The notes under the pieces were generated by a model, which was given only the letters and a program-made list of their open reading frames with translations, did no database searches and had not been told where the DNA came from. A DNA stretch of 64,000 bases from VAZQ01 sp963816745. GTDB lineage: Bacteria > Pseudomonadota > Alphaproteobacteria > Rhizobiales > Xanthobacteraceae. Within the stretch, counting starts at the first letter, position 1. Every line of letters begins with the position of its first letter. Where the stretch lies: contig CAWFLQ010000008.1 in assembly GCA_963816745.1 (NCBI GenBank), positions 1 through 64,000 on the forward strand. The letters run 5' to 3'. Below, in pieces: positions 55,701 to 64,000 of the stretch. Position numbers and translations under genes: made by a program.

Positions 55701-58700
55701 CGGTCGCGGCTCCGGCCTCGGTCCGGCCCGCCGGCCGTGGCCGGGGCGCGGCTCGTCGCGCGAGCGGCGCGTTCGCCGGCTGGCCTCGCGTCGCGGCGGC
55801 GTCGGCATCGACCGGGTCGGCGCGCCGGCGCGGCCGGCTCGACGGCGTCGAGGCCGCGGCCGTGGCGGGCGACGATGCGGTTGAGCTCGGCCAGCGCCTC
55901 GATCTGGTCGACGATCACGCGGCGCATCTGGGCGGCGCTGTCGGCGGTCTCCTGCGGCAGCTCGAGGATGCCCTTGCGCAGCTCGGTGCGCGTGGCCTCG
56001 AGCTCGTGCTGCATCTCGGCCGTCATGCGCTTGAGGCCGTCGACCACCTCGGCGAAGCGCTCGGCCGCCTGCGTGAACATCGCGTTCGACCGATCGGAGA
56101 CCTGGTTGAACATCTCGTTCGCCTCTTCGGTCGCCTGCGCGTAGATGCCGTGCATGGCATCCGACATCTGCTTGCGTTCCTCTTCGGCGTTGTTGCGGAT
56201 GGTCTCGAAGTTCTCCGCGATCGCGCGGGCGCCGCCGGTCGTCGAACTCGGCGATCAGGCGGGCGATCTCGCGCGCGCGCTCCGCCGCGCCTTCGAGCGA
56301 CTGATCGAGCACGCCCGCAAAGCGGGTGAGCCGCTGCTCGAGATCGTTGCTCTTGGCGTCGAGCGTGGCGACCAGCTCCTCCAGCGATGCGCGCCGCTCG
56401 GTGAGCGAGCCCTCGGTGCGCCGGTTGCTGCTGTCGATCAGCGCGACCGCCTCGGCCAGCGAGCGGCCGTGGGTGTCGAACTGGCCGGCGAGCTGCGTCA
56501 GGTCGGTCGAGCGTCTGCGCCGGTCATCGTGCTGGAAGCTCGCGATGTGCTGCTCGACCTGCGCTGTTCGCAGTGCCGGTCTTCTGCGCGACCTCGTTCA
56601 TGGCGGTGACGAAATCGGCGACGCGCGTGACCAGCGTGCTCTCGATCTCGCTCATGTTCTCGTGCGCGCCGCTCAGCACCTCCTGCAGCAGGATGTTGGC
56701 CTCGCGCAGGCGCTCGAACAGGGCGGTGGTGTCGGACCGCAGCATGCCGTGCGTTTCGAGCATCTCGGAGACGGCGGCGGACGCCGTCTGCTTCGACTGC
56801 TCGACCGGCGCCTGGGTCGTGCTCCTGCAGCTCGCGCAGCGTGCGCGTGATCGTCTTGCGACGCGCCTTGCGTCGCCATCTCGGCGCGTCTCGCGCAGGT
56901 CCTTGATCGAGCGCGTGACGGCTTCGCTCGTGGTCTCGGTCGCGGCGATGTGGCTGGTCTGGAGCTCCTTGAGCGACTTGCTGACGGCGCCGGTCGCGGT
57001 CTCGCTCGCCTCGTTGATCAGGCGGGCGATGTGCTCGCTGTTGTCCATCATGGTCTGCGTGAAGGTGAAGCCCTTGGCCTCGATCGCCTTCACCGCGTGC
57101 TCGGTGACGCGGCTCACCTCGCTGGCGAACTCCTGGCTCTTGCCGGTGAGCGCGATGAGCAGCACGCTCGACTTCTCGTCGAGGATGCGCGTCATCTCGG
57201 CGGCGCGCTGGCTCACCGCCGTCGAGATCTCGTCGGCCTTGCCGACGAAGTTGCGCGCCACCTCGGCGCTGACGCCGAGCAGGGTGCGCTCGACCTCGCT
57301 GGCGTTCTGCTTGAGCACGTTGCTCACGCCGGTCGACATGCCGGTGAGGCTGCGCTCGGCGTCCTGCGCGCTGGCGCGGATCGCGGTCGTGGTGTTGGTG
57401 GCGAGCTGCGCGAGCGATTGCGCTCGGCCTCGCCGGCATTGGTCTTGATCGCCTCGCTCAGCTGCTCGAGCCGGGCGTTGATGACGCGTGGTGGTGGTGG
57501 TCGCGAGATTGCCGATGCGAGCGCTCGGCTTCGCCGGTGTTGGTCTTGATGGTGCTGGCTGAGCTGCTCGACCCGCGCGCTGATCATCTCGACCGACGAG
57601 GTGGTCAGCTCGGTCGATCGCCTGCGCGGCCTCGCCGGCGTTGGTCCTGATCGTGCTGCTGAGAGCTGCTCGGTGCGGGCGGTGAGCAGGTCGGCCGCGG
57701 ACTTGCTGCGGGTCTCGATCTCCTTGGTCACGCTCTCGGCGCGGCCGATCAGCAGCTCCTCGAAGCGGCCGATGCGGGTGTCGAGATTGTCGGCGACCTC
57801 CATCGCGCGGTCGCCGAGCGCCTTGTCGATGTCGTCGATCTTGGCGCCGAGTGCGTCGGCGAGCTTGGCGCCGCGCACGTTGATGACGGCGGTGACGTCG
57901 GCGATGCGCTTGTCGAGCGCGCCGACGACTTCCTTGCCGCCGTCGGCCAGGTCTTGGCGATGTCCATGACGCGGCCGCCGAGCGCCTCGTTGAGCGTCTG
58001 CGTGCGGCCGTCGAGCGCGTCGCTGGAAGCGGATGAACTGCTGGTCGAGGCTCGTCGGTGACCTCGGCCGACTTGGTGGTGACGCGGGTATCGAAATTGT
58101 CGAGGTAGTCGCGCATCGCGCTGGAGATTTCCTGCGTGCGCTCGCCCAGGCGCTCGACCATCTCGCCGCCGTAGGTCTTCACCGTGCGGTCGAACTCGCC
58201 GAGGTGGCGGGTGATCAGGTTGCCGAGCGTGGTGGAGTCGCGCGCGATGCGCTCGGCCAGCTCGGCGCCGCCGTGGTTGAACATGTCCTCGAACGACTGC
58301 AGCCGCGCGGCCAGCATCTCGCGCACCGCGTCGCCGCGGTTGCCGATCACGTCGGCGAGCGCTTCGGCGCTCTCGCGGAACTGTGTCGGTGACCTTGTTG
58401 CTGCGCTGGACGATGGTCTCGGTGATGCGCGCGCCGGTCTGCTCGAGCTTGGACACGACGTCGCCGCCGCGCAGGCTCAGGTCGAGCACGAGCGAATCGC
58501 CGGTGGTCTTGAGCGTCGAGTTCACCTCCTCGACGCGGCTGGAGATCGTCTCGGCCAGCTGGTTGCCGGTATCGACCACGAGCTCGGTCAGCTGCTGCGT
58601 GCGGCCGGTCATCATGTCGAGGATCGCCGCCGACTTCTGCGCGAAGCCGTCGGTCGACGCGGTCGAGCCGGACCGACATCATGTGCTGGAGGTTGGCGGC

Positions 58701-59834
58701 GATCTCGGTGAACTCGTCGCCGATGTGGTCGGTCTTGAAGTTGAGCGTCGCGGTCAGGCGGTCGCTGGCCGGCGGCGATCGCCTGCGCGGTTTCCTGGCT
58801 GGTGACTCTCGAGGCGGTCGAGCAGGTCGCCGCCGCGCTCGCCGAGCGGCTCGATCATGGTGTCGCCGGCGTGGCCGAGCGCGCGCGTGATGTGCTCGCC
58901 TTTCTCGGCCAGCGTGTGGGTGATGCGGCGCGACGCCTCGTTGACCTGCTCGGCCACGAGCTCGCTGATCTGCGAGATGTCGTGGCTGAGATCGAGGTGC
59001 ACGCTGTTGATGGCGTCGCGGATCTGCTCGGCCTGGCCGACCAGGGTGTCGCGCTGGCCGCCGAGGTCCTGCAGCAGCGCGCGGATGCGCACTTCGTTGT
59101 CGTTGTAGGCGTGCTCGAGGGCGGAGACCTCGTTGGCGACCAGCGTCTCGAGCTCGGCGGCGCGCGCGAGCGCGCGCTCGATGCCGTCGCCCATGGCGGC
59201 GACCTCGCGCCGGATCGCCTGGCCGACGGTGACGATCGACTCGCGCGCGACCGTCTCGGGCTCGGCGAGCCGCATGGCGACCTCGGCCATCGACTGCGTG
59301 ATGAGCCGCATCTCCTGCGAGCGCCACGCCATGTGGGCGAGCACGTAGAAGAAGATGATCGGCGCGAAGATAGATCGCGCCGAGCACGGCCAGCACCGGC
59401 GCGGTCAGGCCGGTCGGGCCGAGCGCGGCCTGCAGCTCGGGCAGATACAGCCAGCCGAGCACGAGGCCGGCGAACACCCAGACCACGGCGAAGACGGTGG
59501 CGATCATGTAGGACGTGCGCGCCGGACGGCGCTGCAGCGTACGCAGGATCTGGCCGATCGATTCACGGTCGTCGTTGGCCGGGCGGCGCAACGTGCCGTG
59601 CTCGTCCGTCGCGGCGGACTTCGTCGTCGAAGAAGTCGTCCTGGGCCGGCGCGGCCGAGCGCACCGTGCGCCACGGCGGCTCCGCGACCGGCTCGGCCGG
59701 CGTGCGGACGCCGACGGTGGCGGCCGATCTGATGGCGTCGGGCTCAGGTGCGCATCCCGCACCGTGAGCGCGTCCTGGATCGCCGACAGCGCCGCTTCCG
59801 TCGGGTCCTTCATCTTCTTCGGGGTGTTCGCCAT
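55131..59834 (-). CDS. giant membrane-anchored coiled-coil protein (apolipoprotein A-like repeats), many indels
   Basis: About 1,565 residues after repair. The ATG at 59834 gives MANTPKKMKDPTEAALSAIQ, a disordered Pro/Arg stretch, then two membrane helices (TSYMIATVFAVVWVFAGLVLG and a second one ending in FFYVLAHMAWRSQEMRL). The rest is a long helical rod of Thr/Ser/Glu-rich heptads (repeated units such as LTQLAxNTxxAI, ARVEQLS, ETISSRVEEVNSTLKTTGD), like the kinesin- or apolipoprotein-annotated proteins of bradyrhizobia. A compact C-terminal domain follows (DLWDRYKRGERNVFTRKLY to MLAHAAGRFD). At least a dozen one-base shifts are needed, mostly in 55.5-58.7 kb. A structural or polarity role at the inner membrane is plausible. 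A CtrA-like box lies 188 bases upstream. Confidence 0.8.
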
Positions 59835-60021
59835 GTCGGTCGTCGCCTCGTATTACGCTGGACCAGAGCAGCGGCCGGACATGATCCGGCCGCGCCACGA
59901 GCGCGTGTAGCCTTGAGATCCCCTCCGGATCCCCCTCGGGCAGCCGGCGCAACGCGCCGCACAGACATCCCACTGCCGTCCGGTTATCCTATCGGCTTGG
60001 CATACCGAAGGAAACTTCTTG

Positions 60022-60036
60022 TTAAGGTCTCTTTAA
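60022..60036. promoter_or_regulatory. CtrA-like box TTAA-N7-TTAA
   Basis: TTAAGGTCTCTTTAA matches the full palindromic consensus of the alphaproteobacterial cell-cycle regulator CtrA with exact seven-base spacing. A third TTAAC stands at 60043. It lies in the 340-base gap (59835-60174) between the giant coiled-coil gene and a small plus-strand gene, and could regulate either. No gene is supported in this gap. Confidence 0.6.
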
Positions 60037-60174
60037 TCATCGTTAACGCTAGTGTCCCGGTTCCAACTCGCCGGAATGCCGGTAGGAACGTCAAATCCGC
60101 CACATTAGGGGCGACCACGGGGTCGAGCACCACAGGGCAAGGACGGGGACCGAGTTTTCGCGCCAGACCACGAT

Positions 60175-60405
60175 TTGTCCGGCCACATTGCGGCCACCGT
60201 GCGGCCGAGCGAGGCGCAAAGGCGCTATCTCGAGCGGGGCCTGACGCAACCTGGGGAAAGTTGCCGCTTTTCGACCAGGATGGCCGCGAAGTATCGAAGA
60301 AGATTATCGAATCTTGTCTTGCGCACGGATGGGCCCGGGGACTGGCTGGTTACAGCCAGACGCTATCGGGTGCTGGGCCAAGAGGCGCCGCCGGGCGCCC
60401 TCTAG
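60175..60405 (+). CDS. small conserved hypothetical protein, indels
   Basis: After repair of two shifts (near 60255 and 60335) the chain reads HIAATVRPSEAQRRYLERGL, GKLPLFDQDGREVSKKIIE, SCLAHGWA and DWLVTARRYRVLGQEAPP. The LSxxQRRYLxRGLxxPGGKLPLFD..GxxV pattern is one I associate with short rhizobial hypotheticals that look like degenerate winged helices. A TTG at 60175 is the only start in frame close to the motif. No signal peptide. The coding signal is good but the start and exact end are uncertain. Confidence 0.55.
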   Translation: MSGHIAATVRPSEAQRRYLERGLTQPGESCRFSTRMAAKYRRRLSNLVLRTDGPGDWLVTARRYRVLGQEAPPGAL

Positions 60406-60647
60406 GTTGGTCGCAGGACCCCATCTGAAAAGTGTGCAACTTGTTCGGGATCACGCTCCAGGCCACGGAAAATAAGCCTTTCCTTAACCCAGAGCGCTTA
60501 GGGCCAAGGTTGCCCGCGATCCCGGGCGGAACGTTTACCCGGCCTTGGTCGCCAGTCTGGCAAGCTCCACCACACGGGACCAATCGGCCGCTTTTCCACA
60601 GCGAAAACGGCTTGTTGCGACAAGACAAAAAGAACTTGGGGGCCATC

Positions 60648-61064
60648 ATGATCAAGGCTGCCGCACCAGCGACCAAGCGCGTTTCCGCGCCACCTCTCGT
60701 ACCATCCGAGCCCGCGACGGCGACCGCGGCGCAACCGGTGATCGACCTTATCCATCTCGGCCGCATGACGCTCGGCGAGAAGAGCCTCGAAGCGGAGGTG
60801 CTCGCACTGTTCGATCGCCAGGCCGGCATGCTGCTCGCGCGCATGCAAGAGGCGCCGCCCGCCGCCGCGGGTGCCTTCGCCCACACGATCAAGGGATCGG
60901 CCCGCGGCATCGGCGCGTGGCGGGTGGCCGAAGCGGCGGAAGCGGTCGAGCGCGCCGCGGCGGGTTCGGCTCCAGGGATGCTGACAACCGCCATTGACGG
61001 GCTCGGGGTCGCCATACACGAGGCGCAGGGGACCATCGCGGCGCTGCGGCGCGAGCAAACCTGA
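60648..61064 (+). CDS. Hpt (histidine phosphotransfer) domain protein
   Basis: A 138-residue protein with an Ala/Pro-rich N-terminus followed by a four-helix Hpt domain. VIDLIHLGRMTLGEKSLEAEVL is helix one, and AGAFAHTIKGSARGIGAWRVAE carries the phosphorylated histidine in the HTIKGSARGIGA box. Two more helices complete the bundle. It relays phosphate between receiver domains. The start at 60648 is chosen because the earlier frame is not protein-like. No histidine kinase or receiver is adjacent. The nearby CtrA-like box makes a cell-cycle or motility relay conceivable. Confidence 0.87.
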   Translation: MIKAAAPATKRVSAPPLVPSEPATATAAQPVIDLIHLGRMTLGEKSLEAEVLALFDRQAGMLLARMQEAPPAAAGAFAHTIKGSARGIGAWRVAEAAEAVERAAAGSAPGMLTTAIDGLGVAIHEAQGTIAALRREQT

Positions 61065-61241
61065 TCGATCGAGGACCTGATCGAAAGGCGCTAACGGGGT
61101 TTGAGCAACGTCGCGCGCAGCTGGCCCGGCGCCATGCAGACCGGATCGGTAGCCGGTGCGGCGGCTGGGGCGATGCTGGTGATCGGCGCTGTCCAGCGCG
61201 AAGGCGCCCGCGATGTGCGCTGTTCCTCCTGGTCGCGCGCG

Positions 61242-63026
61242 TTAAGCCCCGAATAGCGCAGGTAATAGCCGGATACGGTAAGCCGCGAACTCCGTCACAT
61301 CCTCCTCGGCGATGGCTGCGGGCAGCGCAAATTGAATCTCGATCGCGTCGCCCCAATACAGGCGCAGATAGTCGCCGTCGCGCTCAACGAGAGAGGGGTT
61401 GTCGGGCTTGAGCGTCAGCGTTTCGCCGGTCCGGAGCGCGATCTCGACCTCGACATGATCGATGAAGGCGACCTCCGGCTCGCGCTCCTCGATCCGCAGG
61501 CGGGACGTGAAGCCCGTCGCTATGCGGGTTTCCGTATATTCACGCTCATTGCTTGGCGCCTTGTGCAGAACCTTGCCGTGATCGATCCACTCGCGATGGC
61601 GCTCGTTCCAGGACAGGAGATAGGGACATGAGCCGATTTCGGCCCCGACCGTCACATCGATAAAGTTCGCGGCCCGCCGCCGCAGCTCGACGCGCGTCCC
61701 TCCGACCTGGAATCCCGCTACGGAGTACTCGGGCCCGAACGCGTAGTCGGGGAGTTTTGGATTGCCGTGGGCCGAGAGGTTGCCGCTGAAGCCGTTTGCC
61801 CCGAGTCGCTCGAAGATGCTCTTGGATACTTTCGGACGCTCGAAGTGCATCTTGGTCCATTCATCTGGAGCGAGAACGATTCTTAACGGGATCAGCAGCT
61901 TCTGGCCTGGCGCAAGATTTTCTCCCATGTTGATGACGAGATCGCTGGCCGACGACCCAGGCGTATCCGTATCCGTCCGGCGCAATCGAGGTTGCGACAT
62001 TCGGCTGCCCAGCAGACCCGCGATGTTCAGGGGGCGTGTCGATGTGTTTTCAATCGAGACGGTGTCGAGAAAGATATCTCTGCCCGAGTGCCGAAACTCC
62101 CACCCCTCGATGCCTCGAATCGTATCGTCGCCGCAGCCTTCGCCGACGTCTCCGAAAAGAAGGACGAAGTCGTCTGGCCACCCATCGCCGGCGAAGAACT
62201 TGTAGAGCTTCAGCTTCTGCGAGAGGTCGGTCGTGCGCAACGGATCGTCAGTGAGCGTCTTGCGTTGCCCGCGGGCACGCAACTCGGACTTGAACTGCGA
62301 CAATGTGCGATTGTAGGCCTTGATGTTCTTCGCATAATTGCCGAGGTCGTCACGACGCATGGGGCGCCAGAAGGTCATCTCGACAGTGCTTGGATCGTAC
62401 TCCTTGCAATCCGTATCGGCGACAACTGGTTCGCCTTTTTCGAGACAGGTCGCCGAGTAGATAAATCCGACGCCGTCCGGAATTGTTTTTTTGCGCAACG
62501 CGGCGATTTCATCGGCGGCAGGGTAATGGTCGGTGCCGCTTCCTTGCCAGCCCAAGACCTTCCTGACCGTCGAACCCGGAAGTCTGTCCCCGACGAAGAG
62601 CTGATCCTCTTGCCCTTCCGTTCCGATCTTGTAGTTCGCGTCACCGGGGCCGCCCGGGGCTTGAATGGTGGCGCCGAACTTCTGGAGGATTTCGGCATAG
62701 GATTTGAAGACGTCGTTTTCGATCAATTTGGGCGAGCCGAGCGTCTTCTTGAGGAGCGCGGTCGAACGTTTGGCCACGACGAGGCTGGCGGCCGTTTCGG
62801 CGAAGCGGTGGAACTCGACTTTGATTTGAGTCTCGCCCTCGCGGCAGAGATAGCCTTTCAGACGGACGACGTTCTGTGCATCGAGGTTCACCAGGCGAGC
62901 GTCCTCGACGCAGTCCGCACGGGCAATGGAAGGCCCTAGCGCGAAGAGCGACGAAAACACTGCGGCGGCGAACCTAGACGTCCACATCGGGGGCCCCCAC
63001 TCGGCCAACCGTTCAGAGTTCGACAC
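61242..63026 (-). CDS. large exported protein of unknown function
   Basis: 594 residues. A signal peptide occurs after an ATG about 14 codons in (MWTSRFAAAVFSSLFALGPSIARA), so the real start is probably near 62987. The mature N-terminus (DCVEDARLVNLDAQNVVRLKGYLC) holds two cysteines that may pair. A later part resembles a lytic-enzyme or peptidoglycan-contact region only vaguely, and no catalytic motif is recognised. Toward the C-terminus, beta-rich segments (ELRRRAANFIDVTVGAEIG, HVEVEIALRTGETLTLKPDN) dominate. A second frame remains open past the stop (YYLRYSGLNARDQEEQ) to a TAG at 61091, so a missed indel may truncate the called end. It is followed upstream by a TPR gene on the same strand. 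Confidence 0.65.
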   Translation of the reverse strand: MSNSERLAEWGPPMWTSRFAAAVFSSLFALGPSIARADCVEDARLVNLDAQNVVRLKGYLCREGETQIKVEFHRFAETAASLVVAKRSTALLKKTLGSPKLIENDVFKSYAEILQKFGATIQAPGGPGDANYKIGTEGQEDQLFVGDRLPGSTVRKVLGWQGSGTDHYPAADEIAALRKKTIPDGVGFIYSATCLEKGEPVVADTDCKEYDPSTVEMTFWRPMRRDDLGNYAKNIKAYNRTLSQFKSELRARGQRKTLTDDPLRTTDLSQKLKLYKFFAGDGWPDDFVLLFGDVGEGCGDDTIRGIEGWEFRHSGRDIFLDTVSIENTSTRPLNIAGLLGSRMSQPRLRRTDTDTPGSSASDLVINMGENLAPGQKLLIPLRIVLAPDEWTKMHFERPKVSKSIFERLGANGFSGNLSAHGNPKLPDYAFGPEYSVAGFQVGGTRVELRRRAANFIDVTVGAEIGSCPYLLSWNERHREWIDHGKVLHKAPSNEREYTETRIATGFTSRLRIEEREPEVAFIDHVEVEIALRTGETLTLKPDNPSLVERDGDYLRLYWGDAIEIQFALPAAIAEEDVTEFAAYRIRLLPALFGA

Positions 63027-63093
63027 AAGTAAAGCGACAATTCAATAGAGATTTCAACCTAAAATTAGCATGCCGATCGACGCATTGTCCGAG

Positions 63094-64000
63094 CTAAGGC
63101 GTCAGCGCGGCCAAGCGATGCTCGATTTCGAGCCGCCAGTTTTTCTGGCTGTCTCCCAGCTTTCCGCTTCGTTCAAGCTCCTGCACCATCGGCAGCGCGC
63201 GTTTGAGTCGTCCGACGGGATCATCGTTGGCCTCCGCGAGCTTGACGAGGCTGATGACGAGGATGATCTGCCACTGGGGATTTCCAGGATCACGCTCCAT
63301 GAGCATTTCGCGGATTTTGAGCGCGTCGAGAAAGGCGCGCAGTGCGGCTTCGCGCTCGCCTTTTTTGAGCAGGATCGTGCCGACATTGTCATAGCTTGAC
63401 GCCAAATCGCGCTGCCACTGCGAGCTCCGTGGGTCGCCCTGAACGAGCGTCTGCCGGATCGCGAGGCCCTTGCTGTAGGCCTCGAGCGCGCCATTGCTGT
63501 CATCCCCATGTGTTCGGCCGATGCCGTCGTAGCTGACCGCAAGGTCGCGCTGGGCGTCTCTGTTGTCCGGCTCTGCGCGAGCAATTTTTTCACGTATCGT
63601 GAAGCTCTTCCGAAAAGCGTCCAGCGCTTCACTGTGGCGACCCAGACTGAACTGTTCGTTGCCGACCCGTTCGTAACTCAGCGCGAGCGACCGCTGCGGC
63701 TCGTTGTTGTGCGGCTCGACGGCAGCAAGCTCTTGGCGGATCGCGAGACTCTGCAAGAACACTTGAAGCGCTTCAGTGCGTCGGCCGGCGCGCGACAGGG
63801 CCTCGCCGATCCGATTGTAGCTGAGGGAGAGCTCGCGGCGCAGGTCTGGGTTCCTGGGATCGTTTGCGATCAACGTATCCATGATCTCGCGGGACTTTTC
63901 AGCTTCCGCCAGCGCCGACCCGGTGTCGCCTTGGAACAGAAGAGTTTGCGAAATCTCTCGTAATGCAACAGCTCGGCTGCGGCGCAGATCAGGATCGTGC
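63094..64000 (-). CDS. tetratricopeptide-repeat protein, 5' end beyond the window
   Basis: C-terminal 300 or so residues of a TPR protein. Repeats of about 50 residues read LSLSYNRIGEALSRAGRRTEALQVFLQSLAIR, LALSYERVGNEQFSLGRHSEALDAFRKSFTIR and LASSYDNVGTILLKKGEREAALRAFLDALKIR (here only the periodic IG/VG..G...AL..F pattern matters), each preceded by a DPxNxxxxRDL linker. The frame is open through base 64000, so the start and any N-terminal effector domain are missing. Spacing of 50 rather than 34 residues is the SLEI/Tpr_10-like form seen in large bacterial signalling or caspase-linked proteins. It is 68 bases before the exported protein gene on the same strand. Confidence 0.85.
   Translation of the reverse strand, partial: HDPDLRRSRAVALREISQTLLFQGDTGSALAEAEKSREIMDTLIANDPRNPDLRRELSLSYNRIGEALSRAGRRTEALQVFLQSLAIRQELAAVEPHNNEPQRSLALSYERVGNEQFSLGRHSEALDAFRKSFTIREKIARAEPDNRDAQRDLAVSYDGIGRTHGDDSNGALEAYSKGLAIRQTLVQGDPRSSQWQRDLASSYDNVGTILLKKGEREAALRAFLDALKIREMLMERDPGNPQWQIILVISLVKLAEANDDPVGRLKRALPMVQELERSGKLGDSQKNWRLEIEHRLAALTP

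Noticed and set aside
1..64000. Programmed frameshifting as the explanation of the broken genes
   Set aside because: Shifts occur in many unrelated families at varied positions without a slippery heptamer and downstream structure.
1..64000. tRNA or rRNA genes, insertion sequences, phage genes, attachment sites
   Set aside because: I looked for cloverleaf-like TTCGANTC contexts, transposase and integrase motifs and terminal repeats and found none convincing.

Overview
The window is high-GC DNA of a free-living alphaproteobacterium, most likely order Hyphomicrobiales (Bradyrhizobium / Xanthobacteraceae side). This is inferred from the two Omp25/RopB-type barrels, tandem DUF3551 proteins, the STGPRTxxGK-type hypothetical, a CtrA-type box and a large number of Bug/TctC solute-binding proteins. 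No rRNA, tRNA, transposase, integrase or CRISPR array was found. Many genes carry single-base indels that break the frame. They affect unrelated housekeeping genes and cluster in the most GC-rich stretches (about 5-19 kb and 55-60 kb), while 37.8-55 kb is almost clean. I therefore read them as sequencing error and give each broken gene as one CDS over its full span.

Region 1 (1-17.2 kb) is a surface-polysaccharide locus: gmhB end, a UPF0104-type membrane protein, gmd, ugd, manC, a WbpA/TviB-type dehydrogenase, a GT4 glycosyltransferase, an AGE-family epimerase, a UDP-glucuronate 4-epimerase, WbpB- and WbpE-like enzymes, and murJ. Together these supply GDP-mannose derivatives, UDP-glucuronate/galacturonate and probably a 3-amino-3-deoxy uronic acid. 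Two conserved hypotheticals sit in the middle. An HtrA-like protease meets murJ tail to tail.

Region 2 (18.4-31.2 kb) holds an RND efflux pair, a molybdenum hydroxylase large subunit followed by two cytochromes c, a GYD protein, an EamA transporter, and a Bug solute-binding protein next to adenine deaminase. A compound palindrome follows.

Region 3 (31.2-37.5 kb) has a stand-alone Lrp/AsnC ligand domain, a HigA antitoxin with only a relic of HigB, a TPP riboswitch controlling thiE-thiD, a lower-GC patch of small hypotheticals with two DUF3551 paralogues, an FAH-family hydrolase and an atypical SDR.

Region 4 (37.5-55 kb) has two outer-membrane beta-barrel genes with clear terminators, a GT21-type glycosyltransferase, a threonine dehydratase, a Pro/Ala-rich repeat protein, an MFS transporter, a COG3904-like protein, a compact operon of six Bug/TctC binding proteins, a VanX-type dipeptidase and an iron-type ABC binding protein.

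Region 5 (53.8-64 kb) contains a very large membrane-anchored coiled-coil protein, a truncated duplicate of its 3' end fused to an unrelated N-terminus, a CtrA-like box, a small conserved hypothetical, an Hpt protein, a large exported protein of unknown role and a TPR protein cut by the window end.
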